A stretch of DNA of 64,000 bases, from contig BDSI01000057.1 in assembly GCA_003117195.1 (NCBI GenBank), forward strand, positions 558,001-622,000, in the 5' to 3' direction. The stretch comes from Eudorina sp. 2006-703-Eu-15 (taxonomy: Eukaryota > Chlorophyta > Chlorophyceae > Chlamydomonadales > Volvocaceae). The notes beneath the pieces are model-generated. The model made no database searches. It was not told where the DNA came from and worked only from the letters and a program-made list of their open reading frames with translations. Positions 46,301 through 59,720 of this stretch are shown here, piece by piece. Each line of letters starts with the position of its first letter. Position 1 is the first letter of the stretch. The position numbers and the translations under genes were made by a program.

Positions 46301-49300
46301 TGACCCAACGCCCTGTGGCCCTGCAGCAGCTGCTGGGGTGTCGTCTGGTTGGCCACCCGCTGTGGGAGGGCGGGCGACAGCTGCTGCTGCCGCTGCGGGG
46401 ACGGCGGCCGCAGGATCAGCGGCCGCAGTCACACCGGCAACCACCGCGGAAGCCGTGGCAGCTTCGGCCGCCAGCGCGGTCGCCAAACGAGCGAAACCCG
46501 TGAAACCGGCCCGCGCGCTGCAGGCGCTGACACCTGCACCGGGTCGCTCGACCTTCATTGCAGCGGAACCCGACGGACGGCCCGCGCAGCCCGCACCGCC
46601 CACGACTGCCGCCGCGGCTGCTGCCGTCACGGCCGCTGGTGGCGCGACCTTTGCGGCCTCAGCGGCGCCCTCGGCCGTAGCTTGGGCGGGCTTGAGGCCA
46701 CTGGGCGGCCTGACTCGCCGCACCCGGGGTAGCTGCTGGTCCGTGTCCGTACTGCGCTCCCCGGATCGGCCCGGTGCTGGCGGCCCCGGCGGCTGGATGG
46801 GCGTCTCATGCGTGGAGGGGCTGCCGTACGGGGACGCAGGTGGTGAGGCCGGAGGCGGCGGCCCACCCGCGCCATCGCCGAGGTGCTGCGGCGGCTCCTG
46901 GACCCGTAGCCCGGGAGTAGGCTGAGGATGGGGGCACTGCGGCGGCACCGGAGTGTCAGCCGAAGAGGAGGCTGCCTTGTTCCGCTCTGCGTCAGCACCT
47001 GCTCGGGCGCTGCGCTGCGGGGGAGATGCCGGCGGCCCTTCCGCTGCCGCCGCACCTGCCGACGCTGCGGGCGGCCGCGGTGCGCCTCCTCCCGGCCGCC
47101 CTCCCTCGCCGCTGCTCCTCGCAGGAGTCATCGACGGCCCAACTGCATGTGCTACAGCCCGGGCGGCGCCCGGGCCCTGCTCTGACCCGGCCGACAGGCC
47201 ATGTTGGCTTTGTTCCGCTGCTGGCCCACCAGTGCCCGAAGGTTGTTGCCGTCCGTTGGCGTCCGTGCGACGGGCCGTTGGCGGTGCCGCCGCCGCCGCA
47301 TGCCGTACAGGCTCATCGACCAGGTTGACGGTCGTCGCGCGGGTCTGTGCAGCCTCCGCTGCCTCGGCGGCTGCGGATCCTGGCGGCGGCGACGCGGGGG
47401 GCGTCGAGAACGGCGAGTGCACGTCATATTTGGCCCGTTTGCCGGGCCGGTGGCCCTCCTTGGCCACCTTGGCACGCGTCCTGGCGGTGTTGGTGCCCTC
47501 GGGGTCCCTGAGGCGCACGGCTGTATGTCAGCGCATAAAGTAAAAGGGACACATACCGCATGCCGTCAGCAAGTGGGAGGCTAGTGGGTTGTGGGTGGTG
47601 GCCTCGTGGCACAAAGGAAAGGCCGTCATTCGGTGCAGACCGCGCTATGCTTACGTTGGAAACGCCACAACCAGGGCCTATGCACCTCCGGCTACCACAT
47701 GCTCCCTCCCCTTGTGCACCCGCCCTCAATTCGTTCTGGGCATGTCTTTCATATTAACCCTTCCCCCTTCCCCAACCGCAGCACTCACCAGGCGCGTCGC
47801 CTCGCCTGGTCTTCCTTGCTCGCTTCCCACCGGCGCCGACGGTACCGCACGTTGCATCAGCATCACCCCTGGGGGAAGCACCACGACGGTTGTCTGCGGC
47901 GCCCACTCCGGCCTCCGCCGCTGCTGCCGCCCACTCCTCCATCAGGTCATCCGCTGGGCTGACCACGTAGAAGCGGATCGTCTGCAGCAGCTGCAGCCGG
48001 ACCTCCCCGCGGCTCACCAGGGCGTGCAGCGCCAGCATGCCCGCCGCCGCCTGCGCCACCACCTCCGTGGCGGCCCAGCGCGGCAGTAGCACGCTGCAGC
48101 GGGCGCCGATGACCAAGTCCACCAGCTGCTGCAGTGACATGTGCGGACCTTGCGGCACTGCACCGGGGATCAAAACAAGGTTTTCCAGAGGGAAGCGCGA
48201 ACGATGGCGAACTCGGGAGATTAAGTGGGACGGGAAACATGTGCGGACCCTGCGGCACTGCGACAGAACCGAACCCCGGGGATTTCAGTTGGGGAGGGGA
48301 ACGATGGGGAGCAGGGCGATGAGGAGGAGAGCCGCCGGGTGACCTCGCAGCGGTGGTAGCGGGTACCTTTCAGTGCATCTCGGTCACGGGCACTCATACC
48401 TGGATTCCCCCGACGCAGTGGTGCTCTCGGTTGCCGTGTACTGAAGGTACAGTGCCCCATACGACCATCCCCGAGTCATTTCTGCTACACCCAACCCTTC
48501 GTCACTTCCGCTCGTCTCCAGGCCGTCCCAAGGTTGCACCGCAGCTACGTCGCACGGGGCTCTGGGGTTTAATTAATCCCCTCCGCGTGCAATCATTCCT
48601 TCTGTCCGCAGCGTCCATACCTCAGCGCAATACACCCCGTGCTACGTCCTTTGCTACGTCCATTGCTACATCCTTTCCTACATCCTTGCTACATCCTTTG
48701 CCACACCCCTTGCTACATCTTTTGCTCATTCAATACTCGTGTGCACGCATGCAGTTCGGTCATACTCCGATATCGCACTACAGGACTAGGTGCCCTCACA
48801 TGCGCCAGATCCCCACTCCGCGAACGTACCCCGCCGCAGCAGTCGCTGCATTGGAGCCGCCTCCGCTGGACCGCCACCTCCCGCCTGGGCACCGGTGACG
48901 CCCCGCCTGGCGTCGTCGTCGTTGCCATCGCCGTTCCCAACGTGCCGCCTGCCGCCCTCGCCTCGACCACCCTGCTCCTCGTGCCTGCCCCGCCCCTCCT
49001 TGACCGGACATTCCGAGTCGGCTGGACCCTGATGGCGTGGCCGCCGCTTTCGCTCGTATGCTGACGCCTGCTCCCTCAGTCGACCATCCAGAGCGCCGCC
49101 AGGCGCTTCCATCGAACCTCCCGCCGCAGCGCAGCGCGCGGACCTGACTTCCTTACCCGCCGGCTTCGCCTCCCCTGCCACCCGGGCAGGCACCGGCGGC
49201 GGCGCCGTCTCCGTTGCGCGCTGCGCCTCCAGCGCTGCACGCGGGCGCGGACCGGGCCGAGGAGGAGGAGGTACTGCTGCTGGTACTGCTGTTGGTGTTG

Positions 49301-52300
49301 GTACTGCTGTTGGTACTGCTGTTGGAACGGCTACTGGTACTGCTGCTGGTACTGCTGCTGATACTGCTGCTGGTACTGCTGTTGCTACTGCTGCCGGTAC
49401 CGCTGCTGGTACTGCTGTTGGTGTTGGTACCGCTGTTGGTATTGCTGTTGGTACTGCTACTGGTACTGCTGCTGGTACTGCTGCTGGTACTGCTGTCGGT
49501 ACTGCAGCTGGTACCGCTGCTGGTACTGCTGTTGGTGTTGGTACCGCTGCTGGAACTGCTGTTCGTATTGCTGTTGGTACTGCTGCTGGTACTGCTGTTC
49601 GTACCCGACCGGACACACTACACAATGACGCGGGTGCCTGGGCTGCGGAGCGGGGCGGTGCCTGGGCCTGGGCCTGAACCTGAGGACTAGGAGCCAGAAT
49701 GTGGCGGCCGCCAGCTGAGGTGCTTTGACCCGCTGCCAGGGAAGCGTTGGAAACCTGCCGGGGGACAGCACCACTCGGGCGTCCCTGCTGTGGCGGTGAT
49801 GGCGGTGCCCCGCGGACTGCCGGGGCCGCAGCCTTTGGTGGTGGCGGGGGGACCTGGACGGGGACGACCGGGGCGGGGGCGAGTCCAGCTGGACCCACTT
49901 GCGTTGCCGGGGCGGCTGTTTCTGCGGCCGGGGCAACAGCCTGCGCGGATGGTGCTCTCGCTGCGGGAGGCGCCGGGGCCTGGGCTGTGACTGTGGCTGC
50001 GACCTTTGCGGGCTGTGCGGCTGAGGCGCGTGAAGGGTGCGGGCCTGGGCCTGATGCCGGAGCTGGGGCTGTTGGCGGTGCCGAGGCTGCAGGCGCTGCT
50101 GGCATGGCTCCCCGCGCCGGGTCGGCCGCGGCTGTGTGCGGGTGAGCGGCAGCGGTCGCTGGGCAGGCGCCAGTGGATGCGCCGTGTTGGCGCTGCTGCG
50201 GTCCCCGGGGACACGAGCTTACCGGTGCCTGGCGTCCCGCAGCGATGAGCGCCTGGGCTGCACTCGGCTGGGGCACCGCCTGCTGGGGCTGAGGCTGAGG
50301 CTGCAGGCACCTCCTGACGGCCTCCCCGGCCAGTGTGTGTGGCCTGGTCCTGCTAGCCAGGTCAACCCCTGCAGCTGCGGCCCGGCTGTCTCCCAACCCC
50401 GCAGCGGTTGCCCCCACCGCCCCAGCAACAAGATCAGCAACCGCTGTAGTGGTAATGATAGCATCGCCAACAACTTGGACAGTCCCCCTAGCTGACCTTT
50501 CTGGAGCGGCGCCGTGTCCAGGTGCTCCTTCTTGCCTGGCCGCCCCCGTAGCTGCTGCCCCAGCCGCTCCCGCAGATCCCACAGCCGTCCCAGCTCCAGC
50601 TCGCGTACTGGCCCCTGCGCCACCACCGCTGCCGCCACCCCCTCCGCCGCCGGTGCTTCCGCCGGCGCACTTGCCGCCTGGTCCGCGGTGCCGCGCCGCC
50701 TGTACGACAGCTGCAAGCGTCCGTGGCGCGGGGCCCGCTGGCGGCACGCTGGCTCCTGTCATCCTCTGACGCTCATCGGGCGGAGGCGCCACCGCCCGAG
50801 CAGGGTCCGGGGCTTGGTTTGGATTGAGCAGCTCCGAGACCACATTCAGCAGGTCGCCGGGTGAGCGTCCGGGTGAGCGTCCGGCGCTCGGGGGATGGTG
50901 GTGGCTGGTGACCTGGGGCCCTGCATCGGCCAGTCGCGCCGTCGTCGGCAAATGGCCTGATGCCGCAGCTTCTAGCGACGTCGGACGTGGAAGGGCTGCG
51001 CTTGTCAGGGCAGACCTCGCCGGCGGCGCTGAGGTTGCCGTTTCTGCCTTCGCCGCCGCCTGTGCCGCCACCACCATGGCGGTCTGTGCCGCCACCGCCA
51101 TGGCCGCCTCCGCCGCCACTGTCACGGCCGCCACCGCACCTTGCGCAGTCGAATATATGTGTGAGGCTGCCGTCGAGTCAGCTGCCGCAGCCGTTGCCCC
51201 GGAGTGCCGCAGCTGCCGTACCTTCGCTGCCTCATCCGGCTGTCCGGCCGGCCGGCCGTCTACATCGCTAGAACCGCGGCCGGTAGCTGTCTGCGGAGCC
51301 GCCTGCCGCTCCTCAGACGCAGGCGCTTGCATCTGCGCCGCATGCTCCACGGCCCCCGGGACAGGGACGGGTGATCGTTGCCGACGGGGATGCTTCTGCT
51401 TCCTGACATGTCCCAGACGTCCCATGAGAGCGCCGGATGATGCCGCGGGGACCCCCGGCCGCCGCTGCTGCCCTTGGCCCGCCTCTAGGGCCTCCGCCGA
51501 GTCTGATACGCAGGTGGTGGTGCGTGGGGAGATAGCCGCAACCTCCGAGTGGAGTTTTGCCGCCAGCGGGGAAGACACAGTGGCAAGCTGACGATCCGGC
51601 GGGCGGATGGCGGCCGCCTGATTGGCATCACCGACCTGATTTGAAACAGCCGAAGTAGTAGGCGGCATGGCAGCATCCGCAGAAGGACCAGCCCGGTGCG
51701 GGTTCTCGACGCCGCGAAGCGTGGGTTCCAGCCCCTCCGGCCCCAGTGCGTGCGGGTGGGGCGGCAACTCGGACAGCGGCGATGACGGTGGCGGCGGGGA
51801 AGGCAGCGGCAGGGGCGACTTCCGCGACGGCGCTGGCGAAGCCCCGCGGGTCGGGTCATTGCGCTGCCGGTTAGGCTGCGGCGGGGCCGGCGTGGAGGCC
51901 GCAGCCATCTGCTCCCTCATCGCAGTGTCTGTGCCCGGGCCCCTAGCCCAAGTCGCTGCTGCGGAAGTGCCGCGGCTCTGGTGCGCCATGTCGTGATGGT
52001 CCGCTGGAGCGGAATCAAGTGCCTGGCCTCGGCGTGGCGGCGCCAAAAGAGCGCCAGCGGGTGGCGGCGGTGGTGCGACTGGCTGTCGTGCAGGTGAACC
52101 ACACACCTGCGCTTCCGGCGGGGCCGACGGCGGCGACTCATTGTCGACCAAGTGTGGAGAAGTCAGGCCCTGCGATCCCTGCTGCTGCTGCTGCGGCGGC
52201 GGCGGCGGTTGCTCCGTGGGGCGCTCCATTAGCAAGCCAGCTTTCGTCAACGGCGGCTCCGCCAGCGCGACTTCTTCAGCCGGCGGTAACGTCTGCGCGG

Positions 52301-55300
52301 ACAGCGCGCTCGCCGTCGCTTCCGCCGCCACCGCCGGCTGACTTCCCGTCTCTGCCGGCGCACTCCGCGTTTGCACCGCATTCGCCGACGGAGCTCCCGC
52401 TGGTTCCCTTGGAGATGGAGGCTCCCGCAAAACCTCGCGGAATGGCTGCTGTGCCTGATCGGGGGCGCCTACTGGCGAATGTACAACAGGCAGCCCAGCC
52501 TGCAAACTCATGCCGGCGCCGGACGTCGTCTCCGCGCTGGCGCCTTGCAGGGGCGCAGTGGCAAGGGCCGCCTCCGCGCCAGGCGGTACGCCGGCCGCGG
52601 CAGGCCCCTCGGCTTCAGGCGCGTTGGCGGCGGACTCAGTGAAATGGCCACCGTCGTCCGTCACAGTTATGGACCCGCCCTCCGGGGACCGATTCTCGGC
52701 AGCCCCGGTCTCACGCGCCCGCGCGCTATCCCCACTCGCACTGCCACACCGTTTGTCGCCGATTCGCCAGCTGTCTGCGCCGCCTCCAAGCTCACTGACA
52801 CCCGTGCCACTGCCGGCATCGTCCGCGGCCACTGCCGCGGGTGCCGCTGCGTCCGGTGGCGGAGCCCCCAGCGCCGCCAGCATTCCGACCGCGCCACCTC
52901 CGGGCAGCAACACCATATCTTCCGTTGCGCCGCGGTCCTTTTCTCCGGATAGCTCCACAGGCAACTGCTGCGTAACCGCAATCGGCTGCTCTACATCGGC
53001 CTCAGGAACCTCGTCGTCCTCGCTGTTCGACGGGCGCTGCCCACAGGACCGCTTGTCCGGCCGCCCGGCGCCACCGCTGGTGGGCACATCGTCGCCCCCC
53101 GGGCATGTCGCCGCTCTCAAGCCCGACCACGGGGATCGCAGCAAGGCTTCGCGCCCCGCAGCTTCCCCGCCCGGCGCTGGGGGCTGTTCTGACTCTGGCG
53201 CGGGCGCGTCGGCAGCCGCTCCCCGGCGCTGCGCACCTGGCTCGCCTGCTGGGGCGCCCTCAGGCAGGGGCGAGTCCAGCGGCAGCGCTCGCGCTGAAGG
53301 GGACCTCGGCGAGTCCAGCTCTGTGCCCCATGGACTGCCTCGGCTGCCTCGGCTGCCTGCGCTGCCTTGGCTGCCTTGGCTGCTTCCACTGCTCACCCGG
53401 GGGCTCATGACCACAGGGTCCGGGTGCGGCCTCAGCGCGGCGCCCTGACCTGGGTCCTCGGGCTCACGGCCGGCGTACCCCCGAGGCAGCTGCTCGGCTG
53501 TCAGATCGTCTCCGAAGCTCAGGCGTAGCCGCAGGTCGGGGGGTGATGGAGACGGCGCAGGTGCCGGCGTGGCGCATACCTCGGCTGCCGCCACCGCCGC
53601 CGCCGCCTGCCCATGCGGCGGGTGCACCGACTCTGCGGCGAGCTCCGGGCGCGTCGGGCTCGTGGGGGTGTTGCTGTCGGGCGCCTCCGCTGCTGATGGC
53701 AGTTTCAGCCCGGGCGCCGCCAGCCGGGTTCCTGCTACCCCGGTGATGGCACCATCCTCGGAAGCAGCCTGGGCTGCCCCGGCATCCCTTGCTGCCCCGT
53801 GTGCCGGTTCCTCTGCAGGCATGGGTGCCGACCCTGACCGTCCCGCAGTCCCGTTCGCTTCGGTACCACCCACTGCAACTCGGTCGGCGCCCTCCAGGCT
53901 GCCGCCAGCGGCGGCGGGGGGCGCGGCTCGGCCCGCGGCCCGAAGCGATGCCGCCGTTTGATCGAGCTCAGTGGCACGCGGTTTGGCGGTGTCCGCAGCC
54001 GCCCTGGCATCCGATGCGGCTGCTGCTGCTGCTGCTCTGGGCGCGTCGGGGTCCTCCGATGCTGTTTGGCCTTTTGTAGCCGCCACCCGCCGGCCTGCCT
54101 TCGTGGAGCCGACCGCCACCGGCGGCGCGTCCGCGTCCTCGTCCGTCGGCTGGTGACCCTCCAGGGATGGGTCGAGGAGGCGGACCCGCAGCGGCGCTGG
54201 AGGCTGCCGTGGCGGCAGCAGCAGCTGCTGCTGCTGCGCCTGGTCCCGTACTAGTTGGCTGTCGTTGCCTCCCTCCAACTCAAATCCATCGGTGACGCTT
54301 CCGCTGCCGTTGCCGTACGCCATGGACGAGCTCTGTGTCGTAATGAGGTCCATCAAGTTCCTGACCGTCTGTACAGCGGCGGCGGCGGCCGCCGCTGCCG
54401 CCACACTGCTGACCAACGTGCCACTGCCTTCCGCCGTGTCTTTCGTACGTTCCGGACTGCCGGCGCCGCCAACGTCCACCTCGCCGCCTTCCATGCCCAC
54501 TTCGCCCCGTCCGCGCGTCTCCGCTGCGCTGCCACCGCTGCCCCGGTTCAAGCTCGCGCCTCCGGAGCTGACGAAGGGACTGCTCCCCGCTGCAGCCGTA
54601 GCCCGCGCTACAGCCGCCCAAGCACTACCCGGGCTCCGACCGCGCGACGGCGTCTGGCTAGGCGTCCCCGAGTGCGCCTCCGCGTCAGCCTCGCTTCGGG
54701 CCGGCGACGGCGACGGCGGTGGCGGTGAGGCAGCCTCCGCCCGCGACACTACCAAGGTGCCGGCAGCAGGCTCCAAGCCATCCAGCTGCAGTCGGAGGCC
54801 GTCACGGTGGCTTTCAGGTTGGACGTTGCTGCCGTCATCGGAGCTCTGTTGCGGAGGCCCTCCCGGACCCGAGCCAGCTACTGCGTGATAAAGCTGTTGC
54901 TGCTGCTGCGGTGGCTGCGGCTGCTGCAATAGCTGCTGCTGCGGCCGCTGCGGCGGATGCGACTGATGTTGATGGTGATGTGGAGTAGGTTGCTCAAGTC
55001 GCAGTTGCTGCTCTGTTGGTGGCATAAGCGCAGCCACTGCACCGCCCACCGTCCTCAATCCCAGCTCCAAAGGCGGCAGCGGCGCCGGCGGCTGCGCCAG
55101 CTCCGGCGGCAGGCAGCCCCGTGGTAAATCCCTGCCCCGCAGCGGCGATCGTGCCGTCAGACCGCCGGCCCCGATGTCAGCCTCCGCTAGGACTTCACCG
55201 CCACCCGCAGCGGCACTGCGTACCCCGTCATCCGCCTCCATGGGTGGTAAGCCCTCCGCGCTGCATTGTTGGGCCTCCGCGCTGCTTGCCCGAACCTCCT

Positions 55301-58300
55301 CTCTGCACAAGCCCTGATGCCCCTTGAGCGCGTCCCTGTCCACCTCAGCTTGCGCAGGCTGCCTGGGGCTTGCGGACCGCGCCGTCTCCATGACCCGGGT
55401 CTCAATCCGCAGCCCGTCACAACCGCCCTGACTGCCGCCCGCGGACTCCGCAGATGTGGGTGCGGCAACCAACGAGGTAGCTGGCGGGGCGGAAGCTGCC
55501 GAACCCGCTTCGGCAATCGCTGCGGACCGCGATTCCAGCTGGGGTTGCAGCTGTTGAAAGGTGAATGCGGCAGGTGGTGGCGGCAGCGGCAGATGCGAGG
55601 TGGCATTGGAAACGAAATGGTGCTGTGGCGGCGGTATGCGCTCCGAGACCACGGCCAGCAGCAGTTCCTGCCGAGGCACGTGTGTGCAGGAGGGAGAAGG
55701 CGGCTGCTGCTGTACGGATAATAGAGCTGTTGCCTGACAGGGATCCTCCTCGCGCGGCCGATCGGGCGGTGCTGAGGCCCCAACGGCCGTCGACGGATGA
55801 AGCGCACTGCCCCCCGCACCGCCCTGCTGCTCATTCGCCGCAGGCTCGTTAATTTGCGAGGTCGGCGGATCTCCCGTCACCTCAGCAAGCTGCGTTACAC
55901 GCGGCGCAAGTGTAGCAACCGAGAGCACAGGCGGCTCTGCAGCGCCCGAGGTCCCAGATGGCTGCCGCTGCGCCTGACTTTGCTGTCCAGCTGGCAGCGG
56001 CCGGGGTGGAGATGCACATGCCCAATCGCGCTCCGGCGCGTTGTGGGGCAGCCCCCTCACATCCAGTTCAAGGCTTACGATTCCCGTCGCGCAGGGCTTA
56101 CCCCTCTGCAAATCTTCCTCTACAGACGGCCGCAGGTCCTCGTGCTCCCGTGGCTGCGGTGGCGGCCGCAGCTGCTCCTCTTGCTGCGGCGCTTGGGGTG
56201 CCGGCTGCAGCTGCTCCTCTTGCTGCGGCGCTTGTGGTGGCGGTTGCAGCTGCTCCTCTTGCTGCGGCGCTTGGGGTGGCGGTTGCAGCTGCTCCTCTTG
56301 CTGCGGCGCTTGGGTTGTGGGCCGCAGCTGCTCCTCTTGCTGCGGCGCTTGTGGTGGCGGTTGCAGCTGCTCCTCTTGCTGCGGCGCTTGGGGTGTGGGC
56401 CGCAGCTGCTCCTCTTGCTGCGGCGCTTGGGGTGGCGGTTGCAGCTGCTCCTCTTGCTGCGGCGCTTGGGGTGTGGGCTGCAGCTGCTCCTCTTGCTGCG
56501 GCGCTTGGGATGTGGGCTGCAGCTGCTCCTCTTGCTGCGGCGCTTGGGGTGGCGGCTGCAGCTGCTCCTCTTGCTGCGGCGCTTGGGGTGGCGGCTGCAG
56601 CTGCTCCTCATGCTGCGGCGCTTGGGGTGGCGGCTGCAGCTGCTCCTCTTGCTGCGGCGCTTGGGGTGTGGGCCGCAGCTGCTCCTCTTGCTGCGGCGCT
56701 TGAAGTGTGGGCCGAGAGGGACCCGGAGATCCAGATTGCCGCGGCAGATCAAGGTTTGAGTTGACCCACTCAATCCCACAGCGATCCGGGATCTCCTGCA
56801 CCACTTGATCCGGCTGCATGGCAACCGCTGCATCTGTAGACTGCCCGCCCGAGTTCGGACTGGGACGTGCACCAGCAGCAGCTGCGTCCGGAGGTTGGCC
56901 TGCTGCTGCTGCGGCGGCGGCGGCGGCCTGCCCGGCGGCTACACCCGCTCCGGCGACAGGATCCGAGGCGGCGGGCTCACTTGTCGGCTCCGCGATGCCC
57001 ACGGGACCGGCAGGGTTCGTGTCGCCCTCAAGATACTCAACTTTCAGGTGGATGACGTCGTCAGGCCCCGCGGGCAGTTGCTGTGATGCCGGAACTGGCG
57101 CTGTGGCGGTCGGCGAGGAGGGAGGAGCCGGTGCTGCGGCTGCTGCCCCGTCCGTCCCCATGGCTCCTTCCCCGTGCGGCCCCATGGTCCCTGCCCTCTC
57201 CGGCGCCACGGCCGCTGCCCCTCCTGGCGCCCCTGCTGCTACCCCCTCCGGCGCTTCAGATGTTGCCACGTCCGGATCCATAACTGCTCCACCTGCGGAC
57301 GGCATTGCTGCTCCACCTGCTGGCGCCATTGCTGCTCCACCTGCTGGCGCCATTGCTGCTCCACCTGCTGGCGCCATTGCTGCTCCACCTGCTGGCGCCA
57401 TTGCTGCTCCACCTGCTGGCGCCATTGCTGCTCCACCTGCTGGCGCCATTGCTGCACCCCCTGCTGCGCCTGCCGGCGCTGTTGCTGCTGCGCCTGCCGG
57501 TGCCATCGCTACATCTGCCGACGCCCGTACTGTCGCGCCTGCCGACTCCATTCTCTCTTCACCTGCCGGCGCCAGTGCTGAGGCACCTGTCGGCGCTACA
57601 GCTGCTGCATCTCCCGGCGCAAAGGCTGCTTCCCAAGTCGGGACTTCGACTACAGCCCCCGGAAAATCAGCGTCGGCCGGTGGCTTATGGACCTCAGCCG
57701 GCGGCGCCTTGGCGGCAGCGCCACGGACGTCCTGGCCTCCTGCGTCTGCAGTTGGGGTCGCGTCAGAAGCCGGACGCGCAGGCGCTGCTGCTGTCAGGTC
57801 CGGTGCAGAACCCGCCCAGTCCTCCGCGGCGGCTGTCGCCAGAACGCGCCCTGCTTCCACCGAAAGTCCACTCGCCAGCTCTCCACCGTGCCCTGCTGGT
57901 GAAGTCTCGGCCCCGCTTGCCAACCCAGTTGCGGCTGGTGTCGCCGCCAAGTCAGCTTGGTTTTGCTGCCCCAGGTGGTCATGCCCCTCATCCGTGGCCT
58001 GGCGGTTTGCACCGCCCGTCACGCCTTCTTCGATAGTTGCAGCCGTTGAGGAGGGGCCGACCGGCTGCATCGCTGCGGACTGTTCGTGACCTTGCATCGC
58101 GCCGGAGCTGCGCGAGAGCTGCTCTGTCTGTGGCTCGTCATGCTGCTTCAGAGACCCACGGGTCACCGCATCGCTGGAGATGGCGGCCGAGCGCGCCTCA
58201 GTGGAGTCAGCGGCGCCCTTTTTCGTGCCCACCACCAAAACACCACGACCCTCGTCCGACGGCATCTCGGCATCCGTGGCGACGAAGGCCTGTATGGCGC

Positions 58301-59687
58301 AGCTGGTATGCGCGGCAACGCCTTCGCCAAACGATTCCGCATCCACAGCTTCCACAGCTCCAGGATGCCCTGCCACCCCACTGGCCGTGGCCGTGGATGG
58401 CTCTCCTAAGATTACCCGCTCCACTATGGTCACATCCGGTGACGTCAGCGCAACAGCTGCGGCGCTGTCCGCGAAGCCAGCACCATCAGCGCCATCACCG
58501 CCCGTGCATGTGGACACCAGCCTGCCCTTCACCTCGCTTGGTCCCCGGCCGGGCATCGCGGCTTGCCCACTCGGATCGCCCTCCGCTCCACCCACAGGCG
58601 TTAATGCCGGGGCCCGCACGACCATCCCGTCCGGTAGCGACGGCACAGCCGCGTCTGTGTCCGCAGCAGTCGCAGCCTGCGCGGCACCCGCCGACCGTGG
58701 CCGTTCGCACGACAGTCCCGCGGGCCGCTCCACCGCCGCCGCAGCTGCTGCAGTGTGTCCTCGCCGCGGCGACGTCGCAAGACCCGCCTCTCGCCGCACC
58801 AAGGGTTCAGACGACACCTCCTCACGGGGTGCGGGCCCCTGGGCGGATGCGCCCACCCGCCTGGGTGACACCTTGTGCTGCGTGACGCCCGGCGACGCGG
58901 CGTGCTGTTGTGAAGGGCAGACGTCACCGGCACCATCCTGCGACGTGAGTTGAGTTTCAAGTGGCGCCGGAGCCGAGGATGATGGTATGCCTCCGATAGC
59001 GCGTGGCGGCGTCCGGCCGGGCACCAGCAGTGGGGCGGCCGGTCTCGCAAGAGACGCGAGGTGAGGGGCAGCCATGGATGGCCGCAGCTGCGCCGCGACG
59101 GCCGGCGGCGGCGGCGGAGGCGGCGGCAGGGGCTCTGGAGATCGCCACGGTAGAGGTGAAGGGGACGGGGAGCGCCTTCCGATGCCAATGCCAGTCGCCG
59201 CGCCAGCCGTCACTGCGCCGTTACCCGCTGGCTGTCCCTCAGAACGCAACGGGCCAGGACCCAGATGGTACACAGCACCACTGCCGCCGCCACTGTTGCG
59301 GTGGACCCAGGTGTGCACGAAATGTACGGGCTGGCCCGTGCGGTTTCCCGTCAGCACGGAACTGGGTTGCGGCGCCGCTGCTGCCGTTGCAGTCCTGGTT
59401 AAGTCTCTGTTTATTAAAGTGGCAGCGGCGGTGGTGGTAGCGGCGGCGCTGCGAGCAAAGCTTGCTGGTGAGACAGCCGTGGTATCCGTCCGCGCTGCAA
59501 CGCTGCGGCCGCCGGTCAGTAGGTTGCGCCACTGTACCGCGCCGCCGGCAGCCGCGGCCTGGCTCATGTGGCAGTCGCTTCCGCCCGGCGCCGGGTGCGC
59601 CGTCAGCCCCGTTTGCGATGCTGGCATACCTGGCACCGCAGCTGCCGTGCGGAAACCCCCACCATGGCTGCCAAGCACCCGCTGCTT

Positions 59688-59720
<33 letters not shown>

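Noticed and set aside
49214..49690. Plus-strand frame with poly-Leu/Val, looking like a membrane protein
   Set aside because: Antisense reading of the Ala-Val-Pro coding repeat; no start context, no homology, and the minus frame is open for 11.8 kb.
55797..56759. Plus-strand 320-codon frame rich in LLLLRRLG repeats
   Set aside because: It is the antisense of the QAPQQEEQL minisatellite in the giant exon; repeats with lengths divisible by three keep several frames open at once.
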